The notes: generated by a model from the letters alone, not told the origin. A stretch of DNA of 64,000 bases from Pelobates cultripes (GCA_933207985.1 OW240921.1:108862542-108926541), one strand, 5' to 3'; shown: positions 1 through 13,428, counted from the first letter of the stretch. A program made the numbers and translations.

Positions 1-3000
1 GCGCGGCGGTCTTTAAGTGCCTCACTCCCCCTGCTGTGCAGGAATATGTCAGTGTGGTGTCCTGGGAGAAAGACACTGTATCGCTTACATCAGGTATGGC
101 TTTTTGTGTCTCAATACACCTTGACCCTACATTTACCAACAATTCTGTTCCTTTTCCGTCCCAGGTTTCCGTTATTAATAATGCTCTGGTGATGTGTGCG
201 GTTTGTGCCTTCTGTGATTGGGCTCAGAGTTGCCCGGTGGACAGATCCAGAGGCCAAATTCAGGAGGGGAACTGCTGAATTTTGTGTCAGATTTTATCTT
301 TAGAAAATGGGCACATACATTTCCACAAGAACAGACACAGAATCTTACAAACACTAATACTGTAACAAAACACCTACAACTTCACCTACTCATACACAGA
401 TTCATAATTATGAACAAACGCAAACATCCAACAGACAAACAAACCAAAACTGATATATACAGCTACACAGCGATAGCTACAAAGATTTGTGTATACAACA
501 TTGCTAAAGGCATCTGAAGGAGGTGGTATTTCATTCAGCCCCCCCATGCTGGAAAAATAGAAATGTTCTTGATTTCTTAGGGGGGAGCATTTGGCCTAAT
601 ACTCTCCTCCTGGATTCAGTAGTGGAGTTTTCCTGGAAGCATATCAACTGATGGCGGCCTTGCAGTATGTAGAATTCATGTGCTACAACCTTGATTAATG
701 ATGTCTTACCTACTGTTATTTTTATTTTTTATAATTTTAATTTAAAAAAAAATGTTACATGTTAACAAAGATAACATATAGGGAGAGATTTATCAAGACA
801 AAATCAGATGCTATTCTAGGGCAAAGTGCTAAAAAAGGAGTAATCCCCTTTCAACATGTATCACTTAAATAGCGCCTGTTTTGCCTTGACAAGTCGACCG
901 TATAGTGATTTTTTTTTTTCTCCCACCAAACGTCTTAAAATCTTATGTTTCCTTTTAGAATCGCCCTAGTTTGTGGGATGGGAATGTGGCACAAAAAAGA
1001 CGTGTGTAGAATGTGAACATTTAGTGGTTTCTTACCAGCCAGTGAGATGACAAACCACAATATAGAAGAAAGAACATTCAGTTCTGCTGTTTTTAAATAT
1101 ATATATTTTTCCCCTGATAACTATTTCTAAAGAGTTATTCGTGTTTGATGACTTGCTGTGCTTATCTGCGGTTCCTGACACTTTTTTTTTGTACCTTTTG
1201 CCAGTTCGTTATTTTACCTTACTGTAAAGAAACCTGTTGCATTTTCAAAAATGTAAACCTCCAAAACTGACACTTGTGTAATTCAGATAATTAGTTTGGA
1301 ATTGACAGTCCTGCCATTGCCTGTTTAGAGCCTAGTGTAAATATACAATAAGTCAGATCTATGTTGTAGTGTTTGACATTCTAGGGATTTGATTGAAAGG
1401 ACTGATCCGAATGTGTTTGTTTTGTATGTTGTCCTTAGGAGGTACAACATACCCTTGAGATGCCTCCTCATGTTCTACACTTTGCCATGCTACTCTGTAT
1501 TTGAACTAGATTTGTTGCAGTGTGTTCTCCTTTTGATTTTGTTCTGCGTCTTGTTAATTGTTCTGTAAATTGTCCTCAATTGACCTTGCAAGGTTATTTT
1601 ATTTTAATTTATTCATGGCTTTTGCGGCCAACGTTTTTTTAGCACGTTGTGATAATACCCCTAAATATAACGATGATAATATCCATAGTCCTACCCAATA
1701 AATAAAGAACTTACGTAACAAGATACCATCAGTTCGGGTGTTTGGAGACAAGGACCGTATTTTAGTTGATGAAGGTGTGAGTGGACTTGATTTAAATTCA
1801 TCCAGGGCGAGATTAAATCATTGCATTGGGATATAGTATCAATGTGTGACGCACTCTCAAATTGTGATAAACGTGAAGTTTTCCAAGCTTGAAATATATT
1901 TAACGCATGTAAATATTCCATTTACATAGAACATAAAACATTTATAATGGTTTTTTGTTTTTTTTTTTAATACTTTCTGTGCCCAATGTAGAGACCAATT
2001 GAAGACTCAGAATTGTATCATTTTTTTGTCCTTACTGTAATTTTGCTGGGATAACAGCTGATTCCAGGACCTCCGGTGCAGGTGCTTTAAGGGAAACTAA
2101 ATACTAATTTTACATATTCTTTACACTTAACAACTATATGTTTGCGAGACCCGAAAAATGTGATTAAAATTAGACATCGACACCCGCTATATTCACCTCT
2201 TTCTTGTAACTGAGTGCCGCCATCTTGGCTCCCTGTCAGCCATTGGTATAAGCTCTGCCCTTTTCTGTCATAAAACAAAGCATTCAGAGGAGGAAACAAA
2301 ATGTAATGTGTGACCTGACTGTGGCTTGACTGAACTAGATTGTGATGTTTTTTTGCTAAATCTTTATTTCACATTTAACAGTAAATAAAACATCGGAATA
2401 AAAAAAAAATTAACATAAAATATAGGGGATTTTTCATGTTTTATTCACTGGTGACATTTCCAGTGACAATTTTCCTTTTAATGTCCAGTAGGATTGAGTT
2501 GTATTTAGCCTTACACACTTCCTGCCTCTACCCCCAACAGATTGAATGCTGAGTTCGACTTTGCACTCAATAAAACTAGTGTGTTTAGTGATAAGCTCTT
2601 TCTGCTACGTCCTGTGTGTCTGTTGAGCATTGAATGGCATCTGTGATGTTTCATTGAAGAGTGTTCCATCATCGATCCCGTTCAGATGAAGTTGCTTGAC
2701 TTTGTAGGCTGGAGCTTTTCTTCTGTGTCTCTGTTTATGCAATCTGCTTACACCAGACGTAAGAGATGATGGCAAATCCGGTGAGAATGGCTATACCTGA
2801 CACATTTGCAGGTGGAAATCACTAGTAGTGGAAGTACATCTGTTCAGAATACAATACCATTTTATGACTTAACTGTCAACATGGCATTTAAGGGAAGAGA
2901 GAATGCAGCCTCGTATTGACCTCTAAGATTAGCTTCTGAATAAACAAAAGACATAAGGTTAAATATCACTTTATTGGACGTGCCTTTGAATACCATAAAA

Positions 3001-4133
3001 CTATATTTATGTCTTGAGGTTACAAGGAAATAACTCCTTTTGCAAGACAACTGTATTTTTTTTCACTTTGTGATAAATGACGCTCTCAATTCATGATGCC
3101 ATTTCTGGAAATCTAGCTACAACCACCCCATAATGATGAAGGTATTGGTAATCACCTGGAGGGCGTGTGAACCTTGAGTTCTATAGAAATAAGCCATACC
3201 AAAATGGGACTGGTGATTTGTAACTCAACTGTTTAGATCCAGAATGTCCACAGATTCTGAGATTCAGTTTTTATGGATGTGATTATTCTTGCAACATACA
3301 TTCAAAATTATTTAAAATTTTATAAAAGTATGCTCATAATGGATCCAGTATGGTTCTCGCTGTTTCAAGATATACTTCTTGGGATCCATACATAGTCTTT
3401 TGGCTTGGTTGTAAAGGCTATTTTGAACTTCACACCAGAACGTTAACTCTGCAGTAAAACGACAGATGGACCTGCCCATGCATCGAGTCTCACAGACCTG
3501 GCAAGCTTTGGAGAACAGGTATAAACCTCCAGCAGTCCTCAGGACACTGTGAAACCAATGTCTAAACACATGGAAATAGATTTTAACATTTTATTTTCCA
3601 GTAAAAAAAGATATATTAAAATAATATTAATAGTGTGTGTTTATGTATTTAACGAGAAACTGTCCCATCAGATTAGACTAATTCTAACCCAAAATGAACT
3701 ATTGTTTTTATTGTCTGTTTTATTTTGGGCTGGGTTGAGATGATTATCATTATTATTTACATTTTCATCAAATACAAGGTGGTCAAGTCAGAGCTGGAGC
3801 TAAGATACAAATTATAAATGGTACCCAGTGCTTGGCCTCTGACTTCTCTTGCATAATGAATAAGATTCCCTGTGTCTAGACATGTGTAGAGTATCTTGGG
3901 AGGATGGAATCACTAACTACCTGAACATATAACAGAGAAAAGTGCTTTAACACTTACCTCTGCTGCTCACCTCATTTAAACCCTTCAGTGGCATTTACTA
4001 GGGTGGAGTAACTGTTCCCTTAAAGACTAGATGCACAAAATGTAGCGTTCTGTCTTTTAGAATACAAGTTATGCACCAACCTCTCTCTTTGCATTTGTTT
4101 ATCTGGCCCCTGTTCCACTCACTCTGTCTCAAA

Positions 4134-4136
<3 letters not shown>
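1..4136. other. non-coding AT-rich sequence, no gene supported
   Basis: No supported gene. Near the left edge, 42-93 and 165-278 are flanked by pyrimidine tracts ending in CAG and, for the first, by a CAG/gtatgg donor-like site, but the 71-bp gap would be a very short vertebrate intron and the peptide is not one I recognise. The rest is AT-rich with poly-T and poly-A runs. A segment near 779-800 starts with GGGAGAGATTTATCAAG, a sequence typical of ends of frog MITEs, but I could not find its other end. 2088-2265 is related, in reverse orientation, to 26545-26680 through the shared GGGAGCCAAGATGG core. Confidence 0.6.

Positions 4137-4166
<30 letters not shown>
4137..4166. repeat. (TC)n microsatellite
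   Basis: About 15 uninterrupted TC dinucleotides followed by a short imperfect TC-rich tail to about 4200. Confidence 0.9.
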
Positions 4167-4172
<6 letters not shown>

Positions 4173-7100
4173 TTACCCCCTCTCTCTGTTTCATTCTCTG
4201 ACTGTCTCTTTGCCTAGTCTTAGTTAATCATAGAGATCTCTTAGAAACCCAGATGGGATGCAACCCCTTTTCAATATACAGGTGCGCAGCTAATTATAAT
4301 GCTATTAGAGACTAATACTATTACTGGTAATGCTAACAATGAGGCTATAATTAGTGCACAACCTGCGCAGGTGCAAAGAGATCTCATGACCCCTCGTCAG
4401 GATCTCCCAAATGGGAGGAGGGAGAGATGGCAGATAAATATGTATTCTACTCCACTTTAGTTAAATACTGCACAGTAACAATGTAACTTAATGATTAACT
4501 TATTCAATGTTGCAGTGCGATGCATTTGATTTTCTATATTGTTACGCGTTTTCTTTTATAGCACAATGCCTGTCTCATGTGTTGTAGTATATTATGGTAT
4601 CAGACTACTTGTTATTGCATAACTATATATATTATTCAAGTGTTCTGTGTTTTTTTTCTCATTTTCGTTGTTATCATATAATTGAATCGTTATACTGTTC
4701 TGTATTGTATATTGTTTGTCTGCTATTTAACTTTAATTTCTCTTGTTTTATTGTACTACAGAGTATGTTATTTGTTTGTTGTTGCCTAATTTTAGTGTTC
4801 TACAAGTTTATTGAAGCTTCTTCAGTTAATATCTGTTGGCTATTGTCATATTGAATTGTATGATATTGTTTTTGTCGGTTTGTCTTGCTTTCTGACTTGT
4901 TTGTGTTCTGCTAATTACTCTAGCTTTAGTAGTTATCGTCGAAGCTCATATTCTACTGATAGTATTAACCTTATAGTTGTCGTATTGTTTGTGGTGTGTA
5001 TATATATGTTCACTATGTTACTGTGTTTGTGTTGTTTTATTGTACTAGAAGACATTTTTCTAATCTGCATTTTATATTATTGCTTTGTCTTTTAGGAGTG
5101 GTTTGAATTTTACCATCTATTTGCATTCTACTAATAAGGCAGTACATTTTTTTTCTGTATATATTCTGCACTGGTTGATAGCTGTGTTGCCTCTTCCTTG
5201 TTGTTTTTTATTATTATATAGCTCTCTGGGCTGTCGTACATCAGGGTATATCTGTCATTTTGTGATTATATCGCTGTCTGTATTATTATAGCCTTTTGTG
5301 ACATTTAGTGTCTTCCTACCTGTTATTACAGACCTTTGTCTGCTGTTGTATCTGTTTTCATTGAGGGTTAGTGTAATGTGCGTGATTATAATGCAGCTAT
5401 ATATTTAACACTAATGGTATTTCAGGGTTAATATTCTATGCATAAATTAATTACCCCTTCGTATTCTCTGATTGACCTTAACTACATTTCATATTCATAA
5501 CGGGGCCCATTTTTAATCCTTTTATATCCCCCATTTTAATCATTTGGGGTAGGGGGTATATTGGGGTAGAATTTGAGGGGCGAGGTGTATGGCATTCAGC
5601 ATTTTTTTCATATTTACCCGTGAGGTCTAGCGTGATTCTTATCTCATCACCATGGAAACGGAATAGAAGGTGCGAGATGTTTTCATTTTCTCTGTTAATT
5701 CAGATATTCAGATGAAGTTGTGAGCTGTGGAGGAGAAGGGGGGAGAGGGTGGGGAGACAGAGAAATCGAGGAAGAAGAACAGGAGGGATAGATTTAGAAG
5801 GAGCTAAAGGGGTAGGGTTTGAGAGAGAGATTGTGAGAGTAGACAATTATTAAGTGATTAAAACTGAGAAGGGATATGAAGGGTGGTATATGTGGTTTGG
5901 GGAAATGAGCAATGAAAGTGATACAAAAAATTTGGGGGATGCACAATAAAGTTGAAACATGAGACCAAGGGTGTTTTGTTGCATCCTAGAATTTCTACCT
6001 TAAAGATATTCATAATAGTGTAACGTTAACAGCTTGCGAGGTCTTGGGTGACACTTTTTTGTTTTCCAATTTTCAATTTTTTTCTTTTGCCTTTAGATAC
6101 GACCGTATCTAGAGATTTGTGGTTTATATGCTCAGTCTCATCATGCATCACAGCGATATATCGTTTACAGTATATAGAGACACTTGGCACCATTTTACTA
6201 TCAGTATGGTAATTAGCAATATATACTCATACAGTGGCATTTCATTACCTGAGTGCAGATAGCTGTTTTTATTATTTATTGCAGCATAGTCCCCTATTAT
6301 TGTATAGGAACTGGCCATCACACAGAGTAGCTTGTTTAATTTATTTTTTATTTTCTTTGCAGATATTCAATCTCATTGTATGTAGAGCCCATTGTGTGTG
6401 TATGAAGACTGAATACAATAATACAAGCACAGCATCCTCTATATCAATATATAGACTTATTATAATATTATATAGCGCACGGTGAGCTATTTTGGCTTGT
6501 AGATACTCGATAATGCTGCAACTTTGTGTGTTCATTATCCGTGTATTGAAACATTACATCATTATAGAAAATGGAATTTAATTGTTTCTGGAGACAATCT
6601 TTATAATTATGTATTACTTAGTAGTCTTTATCAATGTGTACCTCTTCTCAGTATAATTATGTACACCTATGAAAATGAGTTTTTATGTCTCTTTATTTAT
6701 TTCTTGTCTTCTTAACTTGTCCGTATTGTGTCTGTGTTGTTTTTCTTTTTGCTTTGTTACATAGTGTGTGTTCTGATCTTTGCTCACACATATATTCAAA
6801 TGTTTGGGACAATTAATAAAAAACCTCAAACAGAAGAGCGATACAATGTTCTAAAATTGGGGAGATCGCCATGGAAATCATGGAATCTAAGACATATTTT
6901 ATAGGTTTCCATGGTGACAGCACCACTTTTGTAATGTTGCATCACTTTTTGAATTGGAACACTTTTTATATAAATCTCCCCCTTACGGTGATCTTCAGAA
7001 ATCCCCAGAGCCAGAGAGATGTTTGTTTTTGGGAGGGTGGGGAGGGGGATGATATTTATTTTTTGTTTTCTTTTTATTTTCTCTGACATTCACAACAATG

Positions 7101-7482
7101 AGCAACAATTGAGCAGGTGGTATTTTACCATTACTAATACTTCTCTTCAAATTAATAAAACCCCAGGGATTGGCTGAACTAGGCCAGCCACTTCATGGAT
7201 AACATGGACGATCAGAGCTTGGGGATGTGCTGCTTGTGTGTTTTTTATATTTTTATTTGTTTATAAACATACAAAATGAAGTCCTGCACTTAAACTCCTA
7301 CTACACATCAGCCTCAATACATACAGTAATAACCAAAGAAAAAAATTACATGCGCACTATCCTAGATCCCTATGTGCATTTAAATAACTGGAGTTTATTT
7401 AGTATCACTCAATGGCCATTAAAGTGTAAGCTCACCTGCCACATCTTAGGTGAGTCCTACACTAACCATTCACCTTGCTTCT
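4167..7482. other. non-coding, T-rich stretch; foldback at 4222-4392
   Basis: No supported gene. 4222-4392 is an imperfect foldback: AGAGATCTCTTAG near its left end faces AAAGAGATCTCATG near its right end, and two TAATTATA cores face each other inside. From about 4500 to 6780 the plus strand is strongly T-rich with T/G-rich words, which explains several short open frames that have no protein character. A site at about 5945 reads like a polyadenylation signal (AATAAA). 6795-6990 contains a frog-type repeat ending in TATAAATCTCCCCC, with an internal CCATGGAAA...TTTCCATGG symmetry. Confidence 0.5.
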
Positions 7483-7562
7483 TTAACCCCTTAAGGACAC
7501 ATGACATGTGTGACATGTCGTGATTCCCTTTTATTCCAGATATTTGGTCCTTAAGGGGTTAA
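7483..7562. mobile_element. 80-bp palindromic MITE, TTAACCCCTTAAGGAC ends
   Basis: Exactly 80 bp, beginning and ending with TTAACCCCTTAAGGAC in inverted orientation. The reverse complement matches the 80-bp element at 60743-60822 with about three differences by eye, so this is an interspersed family, not a chance palindrome. TTAA at both ends suggests a TTAA-targeting transposase (piggyBac or Kolobok type); which one is an inference. It has no coding capacity. Confidence 0.85.
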
Positions 7563-8802
7563 GCTTCAAGGCACGATCTGAGACAGAGATGGGTATTTTT
7601 TCTAAACTCCTACATACTTACTAATCCTTATAGGGAACACATGGGGTGGCAGCACTGCAACAGGGCTGTGTAGTACAAAAGCAAATACAAACATACAAAA
7701 TTAAGCCCTGTACTCAAACTGCCACTACTCCTGATCAGCAGCAATGACTATAGAACATATCAGACCCAATACATACAATAAAAACATATTGTTATTATAT
7801 GCAATATCTCTATAACGCATTGCAAAATGTGCACTCGTGGTAAAAACACTAAGTAGTATCCCTTTAACACAAGTGATAGCTCAGTGTGTATAATCTGTAT
7901 ACCTCTGCTTGTTGTTGTCAGTACAGTCATGATAATGTGTGTACGTGTATTTGGTTGTGGCTGAGAATATGTTTGTTAGATTAACATGTTTTGGGGGTTT
8001 CATTATTTTCTTTGTATCCGTGACTGACTATTAATGAGCTTGTTATCATTGTATCTTTAAATAAAACATTGTGTGTGTGTGTGTGTGTCTGTCTGTCTCT
8101 GTGTGTGTCTGTGCTACCTGCTTGTTAGTGTAGTATAGTAAATTAACCAGTGTAATGGAATGATTAATATGATCTAGGGCACAGAGTGCCATCGCCATCT
8201 CCCCAGCTTCCCCAATCTCTTTCTCTCACTCTGATGAATATTTCAGTTTGCATATCTTTTTTTTTTTTCCTCTCTTCTCTGTTTTATTATGTAAATGAGT
8301 TGGCCTCGTTATCAGCAGAACCTCCAGTGTGTACAGGCTGTGTACATGAGATCTGCAGCAGATGTCTGCAATACAGAGTATCTGTGTACACACTGTGTCA
8401 GTGATACATGGTATCAATACACAGATCCTATTTACAATGTTTTCCTGTGCTCGATCTATAACCACTCTGTATATACATCTCCTTTAGTAATCTAAATAAA
8501 CATGGATGAGCTGTTACGAAAGGCTCCTGAGCTGTATCGGAAGAATTGTGGATCATCGGGAAAAACAGCTTTCTTAAACATATTGTGTAAAAGCCATATA
8601 GATTACAACATTTATTTCAAAGAGTGCAAACTATATTGCTGAATGCATACATTGTGTGTGTAACGTTATACAATATATGTAGTATCTTGGCATCACAGAT
8701 TCTGTTCCAATTAGGGCATGTTATCCTTCCAAGGTCCATCAAATGTGTACCATTGAGCTGAGCAATGCCATCTGGGCATTCATGAAAACTAGTGAAAAAC
8801 TA
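7563..8802. other. non-coding; diverged local duplication and (TG)n
   Basis: No gene supported. 7264-7340 and 7690-7790 are diverged copies of one another: both contain AACATACAAAAT, then AAACT.CCACTAC-like text, then CAATACATACA. A (TG)n run with TCTG interruptions lies at 8070-8110. Confidence 0.5.
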
Positions 8803-8855
8803 AATGTGTGTGTGTGTGTGTGTGTGATATATATATTTATGTGTGTGTGTGTGTG

Positions 8856-8893
<38 letters not shown>

Positions 8894-9026
8894 TTTTATA
8901 TATATATATATATATATAATATATATATATGTGTGTGTGTGTATATTTATATGTGTTATACTGTATATAGCGCAGTTGGTTATTTATCAAGCAATTTGTT
9001 ATTATTATCTTGTAAAATTCTCAAAC

Positions 9027-9067
<41 letters not shown>
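8803..9067. repeat. compound (TG)n/(TA)n microsatellite
   Basis: Alternating TG and TA dinucleotide runs at 8803-8960, then a pure (TA)n run at 9033-9067. Open frames here translate to VCVCVC or YIYIYI repeats and are artefacts of the repeat. Confidence 0.9.
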
Positions 9068-9071
<4 letters not shown>

Positions 9072-10391
9072 CATTTGTTTTATTTATTTTTATTTATTTC
9101 TAAACAAAACTCGTTTCCTCTTCCAATTCAGAAATATGAAAAATAAAATGCGTTGGGTACTTTTCCTTTTGAAAAGCAGGCATGCCATATGATAACATTT
9201 TGCTGACCTCGAGGCAGTGTTGATCCATAGAATGCTGTGATCGCTATTGTTAAGACTGAACTATAAATGAACTAGAAATGGCATTTCTACTAAACTGCAT
9301 CTATCTGGTTTCTCCCTCTATGCCCCCTGCTGCCAAATTGGAATAGAGGCCACCTAACAATACAATAAAGTGTTTGCTTTTTTGTTTTGGTTTTTTAATA
9401 ACTGTTGCGCTTTTCTGAATATCTGCTCTACCAGTAACCCATACAAGATATTTAAATGTTCTCAAGTGTTTTGTAAGGTGAATTAAAATCTTAACCTAAG
9501 TAGCTCATACTGAGAACTCAAACTCACCATTACATCCGTCCTGCTGGGGTTTATACACCCCACAACCCAGATAGGCTTCTTTATTCTCCTGCAGCCAGAA
9601 GCCCTACGTGGTTCGGACCCTAGTGTTAAGAGCTGCAGCAGGCATGTGATCTCAATACTCAGGCAGAGGACTAAGTACAAAGTACTCCCTAAGCCTAAAG
9701 CATTGCCTATTTTTTCTTATCCCTCGCTGACCTATCAGACAGTGAACACTTGTCCTTTCCTGCATTATTTTGTACCTCTGGCCCCAGTTTTATATAGGGT
9801 GTAATTTTTTTTTTTTTTAGTTTTTTGCCGTCTGCAATACATATTTACAGGGTGAACTCTACAGCCTCTGTCTCCCTGTGCACCAGGGGTGGTTTCTCAG
9901 AGCATGGAGTGTGTATAAGGCATAATTTCATTGGAATTTCATGCAATTCAAGTTATATTTACAGAGTTCACATGCTGCATGTGTACACTGTCAGAGATGT
10001 ACTGTAATTATGTACACATCTTTTCGGTTGATTACTATGGATGGCATAAGTCATACATCCTATGCGTAATGCTAGTGCACCCACACACACAATTTCTCTG
10101 CCAGAGACCCACAAGTGTCTGTGTCAGTCTGACAGCAAAATTAGGCATGCTCTGTCAGGGAGGTTATAACTTGTATATTCATCCTGTCAGTAGGTAAAGG
10201 AAATGTCTGTACGGCAATATTGCGCCTGCATATGATACTATTTTCTACATATATTCTATTCTGAAATATATCAGGTACATAGACTATTAGCAATACCGAA
10301 TACCAGTCTGGTTACTGTACCTAGTGTGTATGTACCATTTGGTTTGTAGTGTTCAACGTACATTACCTAAACTGCTGTGTTTTTGTAAATG
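9068..10391. other. non-coding, nothing recognised
   Basis: AT-rich sequence with no coding signal or recognisable repeat. A palindromic word CTGCAGCAG occurs near 9640 but without a larger structure. Confidence 0.5.
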
Positions 10392-10719
10392 CATACCTCC
10401 CAAATGTCCGTATTTAGAACGATAGTCCCTATTTTGGGCCCAAATCCCTCTGTCCCTCTTTTTCTAGGAGCTCCATATTGTTGGTGTGGCTGAGTGTATA
10501 ACGGAGCTCCACAGCAATAATACTCCCAGTAAACTACAATACATGTGTTTAGAATTTAGCCTGTGTACATAAGATACAATGCTCTAGTTTTACATTAAAT
10601 TTTTGTTTCTTAAATAACTAGTAAGTCACCAAAAATATCTGAACAGAAAATACACCCCCCACTCATGCCTCTAAATTAAAGTGTCTGTCTTTGTCCATTT
10701 GAAATGTTTGGAGGGTATG
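10392..10719. mobile_element. MITE with CATACC...CCAAA inverted ends
   Basis: About 328 bp. The left end CATACCTCCCAAATGTCC faces a right end whose complement is CATACCCTCCAAACATTTC, giving an imperfect terminal inverted repeat. A diverged second copy lies at 57162-57542 and a fragment at 46832-46900; all share text like AGTCCCTATTTTGG, GAGCTCCA and GTCCATTTGAAAT. Non-autonomous; the transposase superfamily is not clear and I did not find a convincing target duplication. Confidence 0.7.
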
Positions 10720-12819
10720 TAGACAAGTTCTTGACGTACTACACTGTTACACCGGTTTAGGTTTATTCACTAACAAAATAATTGTTGAGAAATGAAGGTG
10801 AGATCGCAGAATTTAGATCAAAACAGCAAATCTTCAAAAACAGCTAAACCTTTTTTTACCAGCTCTGTTATTTTGGTGTAAAATACATAATACTCAGGTC
10901 AGTTCATCTCAATGCTTGCTTTATTGAATACACTTCCAGAATGCTGGTAATTATGAGAATATTTACAGAAACGTCACGGTCAGCATTCTAAGCAGTATAG
11001 TCATTGTACATATCACGAGCTTTATTGGGCAAGGGAATAACAAATTGTCAAAATAGCTGAGTTAGTAAAAATAAATTCCAGACTGGATAATTTGGTGTAA
11101 AAATTCTCATGGAGGAGCAGAGACATTGGGTTTATAGAGTACTAGAAGTTAGTTTTAGAACATATAGAGTAAAAGGGGTAGAACAATGGTGTTTATGGAG
11201 AGGAAGGAAGTTTTAGAAAAATACAAATTATTAACCACCTCAGCCTGTAAAACAAATGACCTAACCAAACATTGTACCAAGTGTGTGTGCATACCTGGGT
11301 TGCCCAAGTTAGCAATTTCTTTGATTCCGACGGACTTGGCAATATGTTATGGCACATCCATTGGGAAACCACACGTCATATAAACAATCGCAAACCACCA
11401 ATGGGTTGTGGTTTCAAACAATAGAAGAGTATACCGGCTCTGCAAATCTGGCATACTTTATCATATTCATTATATTCATATATCTGTGGTCTGTATCATA
11501 AAAGCCATGTAATAACTTATTTATGGACCAAGTCGGTAGTGGTGTGCCGAAACTGATGTAAAGGTAGGCCTGTAATAAAAGAGGGCGACCCCAGGTAGAA
11601 TGAATTTAAAGGTGAAGGGTGAGGTGAATGGGATGAACTGAACTTCACGGCAAAGGTAAGCAGGGGGTGTGGGTTTTTATATTGGGAACACTAACACCTC
11701 CCACAAATACAGGCCTTTGTCCTTTAAACATATATATTTCTATACATGTAGCTGTCCCTTTTTAAAATGCAATAATGTTACTGATGTAAAAGAGTAAAAC
11801 ATAGCTACTAGCTGTAGGAATATTTAGCCCCCGATGATTGAATTTGTTAACTGCCGACATATTGCACAACCTTTTACATGCATCATTGTAAAAAACAATG
11901 TCAAGGGCACTGGGGGTACTTTTAATTTGTGTGATTCATTTCACTGCCTTATACACTTTACATTTTATTTTTCAACTAAATGAAAGTCATTGCAAGTGAG
12001 TCACTAATATTAATGCATCATTATCCGAGTTAAATACGCCTAAGACATTATATCTGGAACTGGGGGGTGGACGAGAGCGGATCCCAAGTCACCAATTGAG
12101 AAATATAAACATCGCTTAAATTGCTGCTTAAGAATTGAGCTATACCATACTGCCTATAGATCAGCCATTATTTTACCCATCACCCCAAGCACACACGATC
12201 TATCTATTGCTTCTTAAAATAATGTTAGTATATAGCACTTTTCTCCTAGCCTGGGATTATTTTATATCCCTTAATAAACATTTATATTATATCCTCTCAT
12301 GGACATTTTCAATCTACAACTGAAAGCATACAAGCTTTCTGCATGTGATAAAGATTTGTAAAATACAGAATTTGATAGCACCTTTCACTTCATTGGCTTA
12401 CATGGTTATATTGGCATCAGAGCACGTGTGTTGAAAACTGAGTGTAAGAGCAGGAGAAAGCTTCTCCAAGTGGTTCTCCTTCTCTCCATCACAGCAACTA
12501 CACTGTATGTGCTGTAGTTGCTGCGATTATTCCTCTGGGTGAATGCATCTCTATTAGAGGAATATAGGGAAAAAACTAAAAATCTCACTCCGCTCTGATT
12601 GGCAGGAAGTGACGCTGATTTACTGTGGTCATGAGATGGATTTAAGGCAGTAGCAGTCCAGTCATGAATAGAGATCAGCTCACATTAGAAAGAGAAATCT
12701 TAACATGATATAGGAAAATACATTTTTACTGCCAAACAACTCAAAAAGTCATGATTATATATTTTTGCTTACACTGTTTAAGTGTAAGCAGAGTAATCAG
12801 TTTTTTGATAACTTCTGTA
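10720..12819. other. non-coding, nothing recognised
   Basis: AT-rich unique-looking sequence with no supported gene, repeat or RNA. Confidence 0.5.
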
Positions 12820-13428
12820 TGTCTGCCTATTTATCTGTCTATTTATCTATCTGTCTGCCTATTTATCTGTCTGCCTATTTATCTGTCTGTCTATTTATCT
12901 GTCTGTCTATTTATCTGTCTATATGTCTAGCTGTAATGTGTCTGTCTATTTATCTGTCTATTTATCTATCTGTCTGTCTATTTGTTTGTCTGTCTATCTG
13001 TCTATCTGTCTATCTATCTGTCTGCCTGTTTATCTGTCTGTCTGTCTCTCTATCTATCTGTCTATTTATCTATCTGTCTGTCTCTCTATCCGTCTATTTA
13101 TCTATCTGTCTGCCTATTTATCTGTCTGCCTATTTATCTGTCTGCCTATTTATCTGTCTGTCTATTTATCTGTCTGTCTATTTGTTTGTCTGTCTATCTG
13201 TCTATCTGTCTGTCTATCTGTCTATCTATCTGTCTGCCTGTTTATCTGTCTGTCTGTCTCTCTATCTATCTTTCTATTTATCTATCCGTCTATTTATCTA
13301 TCCGTCTGCCTATTTATCTGTCTGTCTGTCTCTCTATCTATCTGTCTATTTATCTATCCGTCTATTTATTTATCTGTCTGTCTATTTATCTGTCTGTCTA
13401 TTTATCTATCTGTCTGTCTATTTATCTA
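12820..13428. repeat. TNTC tetranucleotide array, about 0.6 kb
   Basis: Almost uninterrupted mixture of TGTC, TATC, TATT and TGCC tetramers, broken once at about 12930-12942. It contains a larger duplication: the block beginning TTTGTTTGTC at 12981 recurs at 13181, exactly 200 bp later, with a few substitutions. All three forward frames are open for 168-224 residues (Leu-Ser-Val-Tyr-like repeats) because the tetramer rarely makes a stop; these are not genes. Confidence 0.92.

Noticed and set aside
12820..13428. CRISPR-like periodicity
   Set aside because: No repeat-spacer alternation; it is a vertebrate tetranucleotide microsatellite. The 32-bp array at 63131-64000 was rejected as CRISPR for the same reason: head-to-tail units without spacers.
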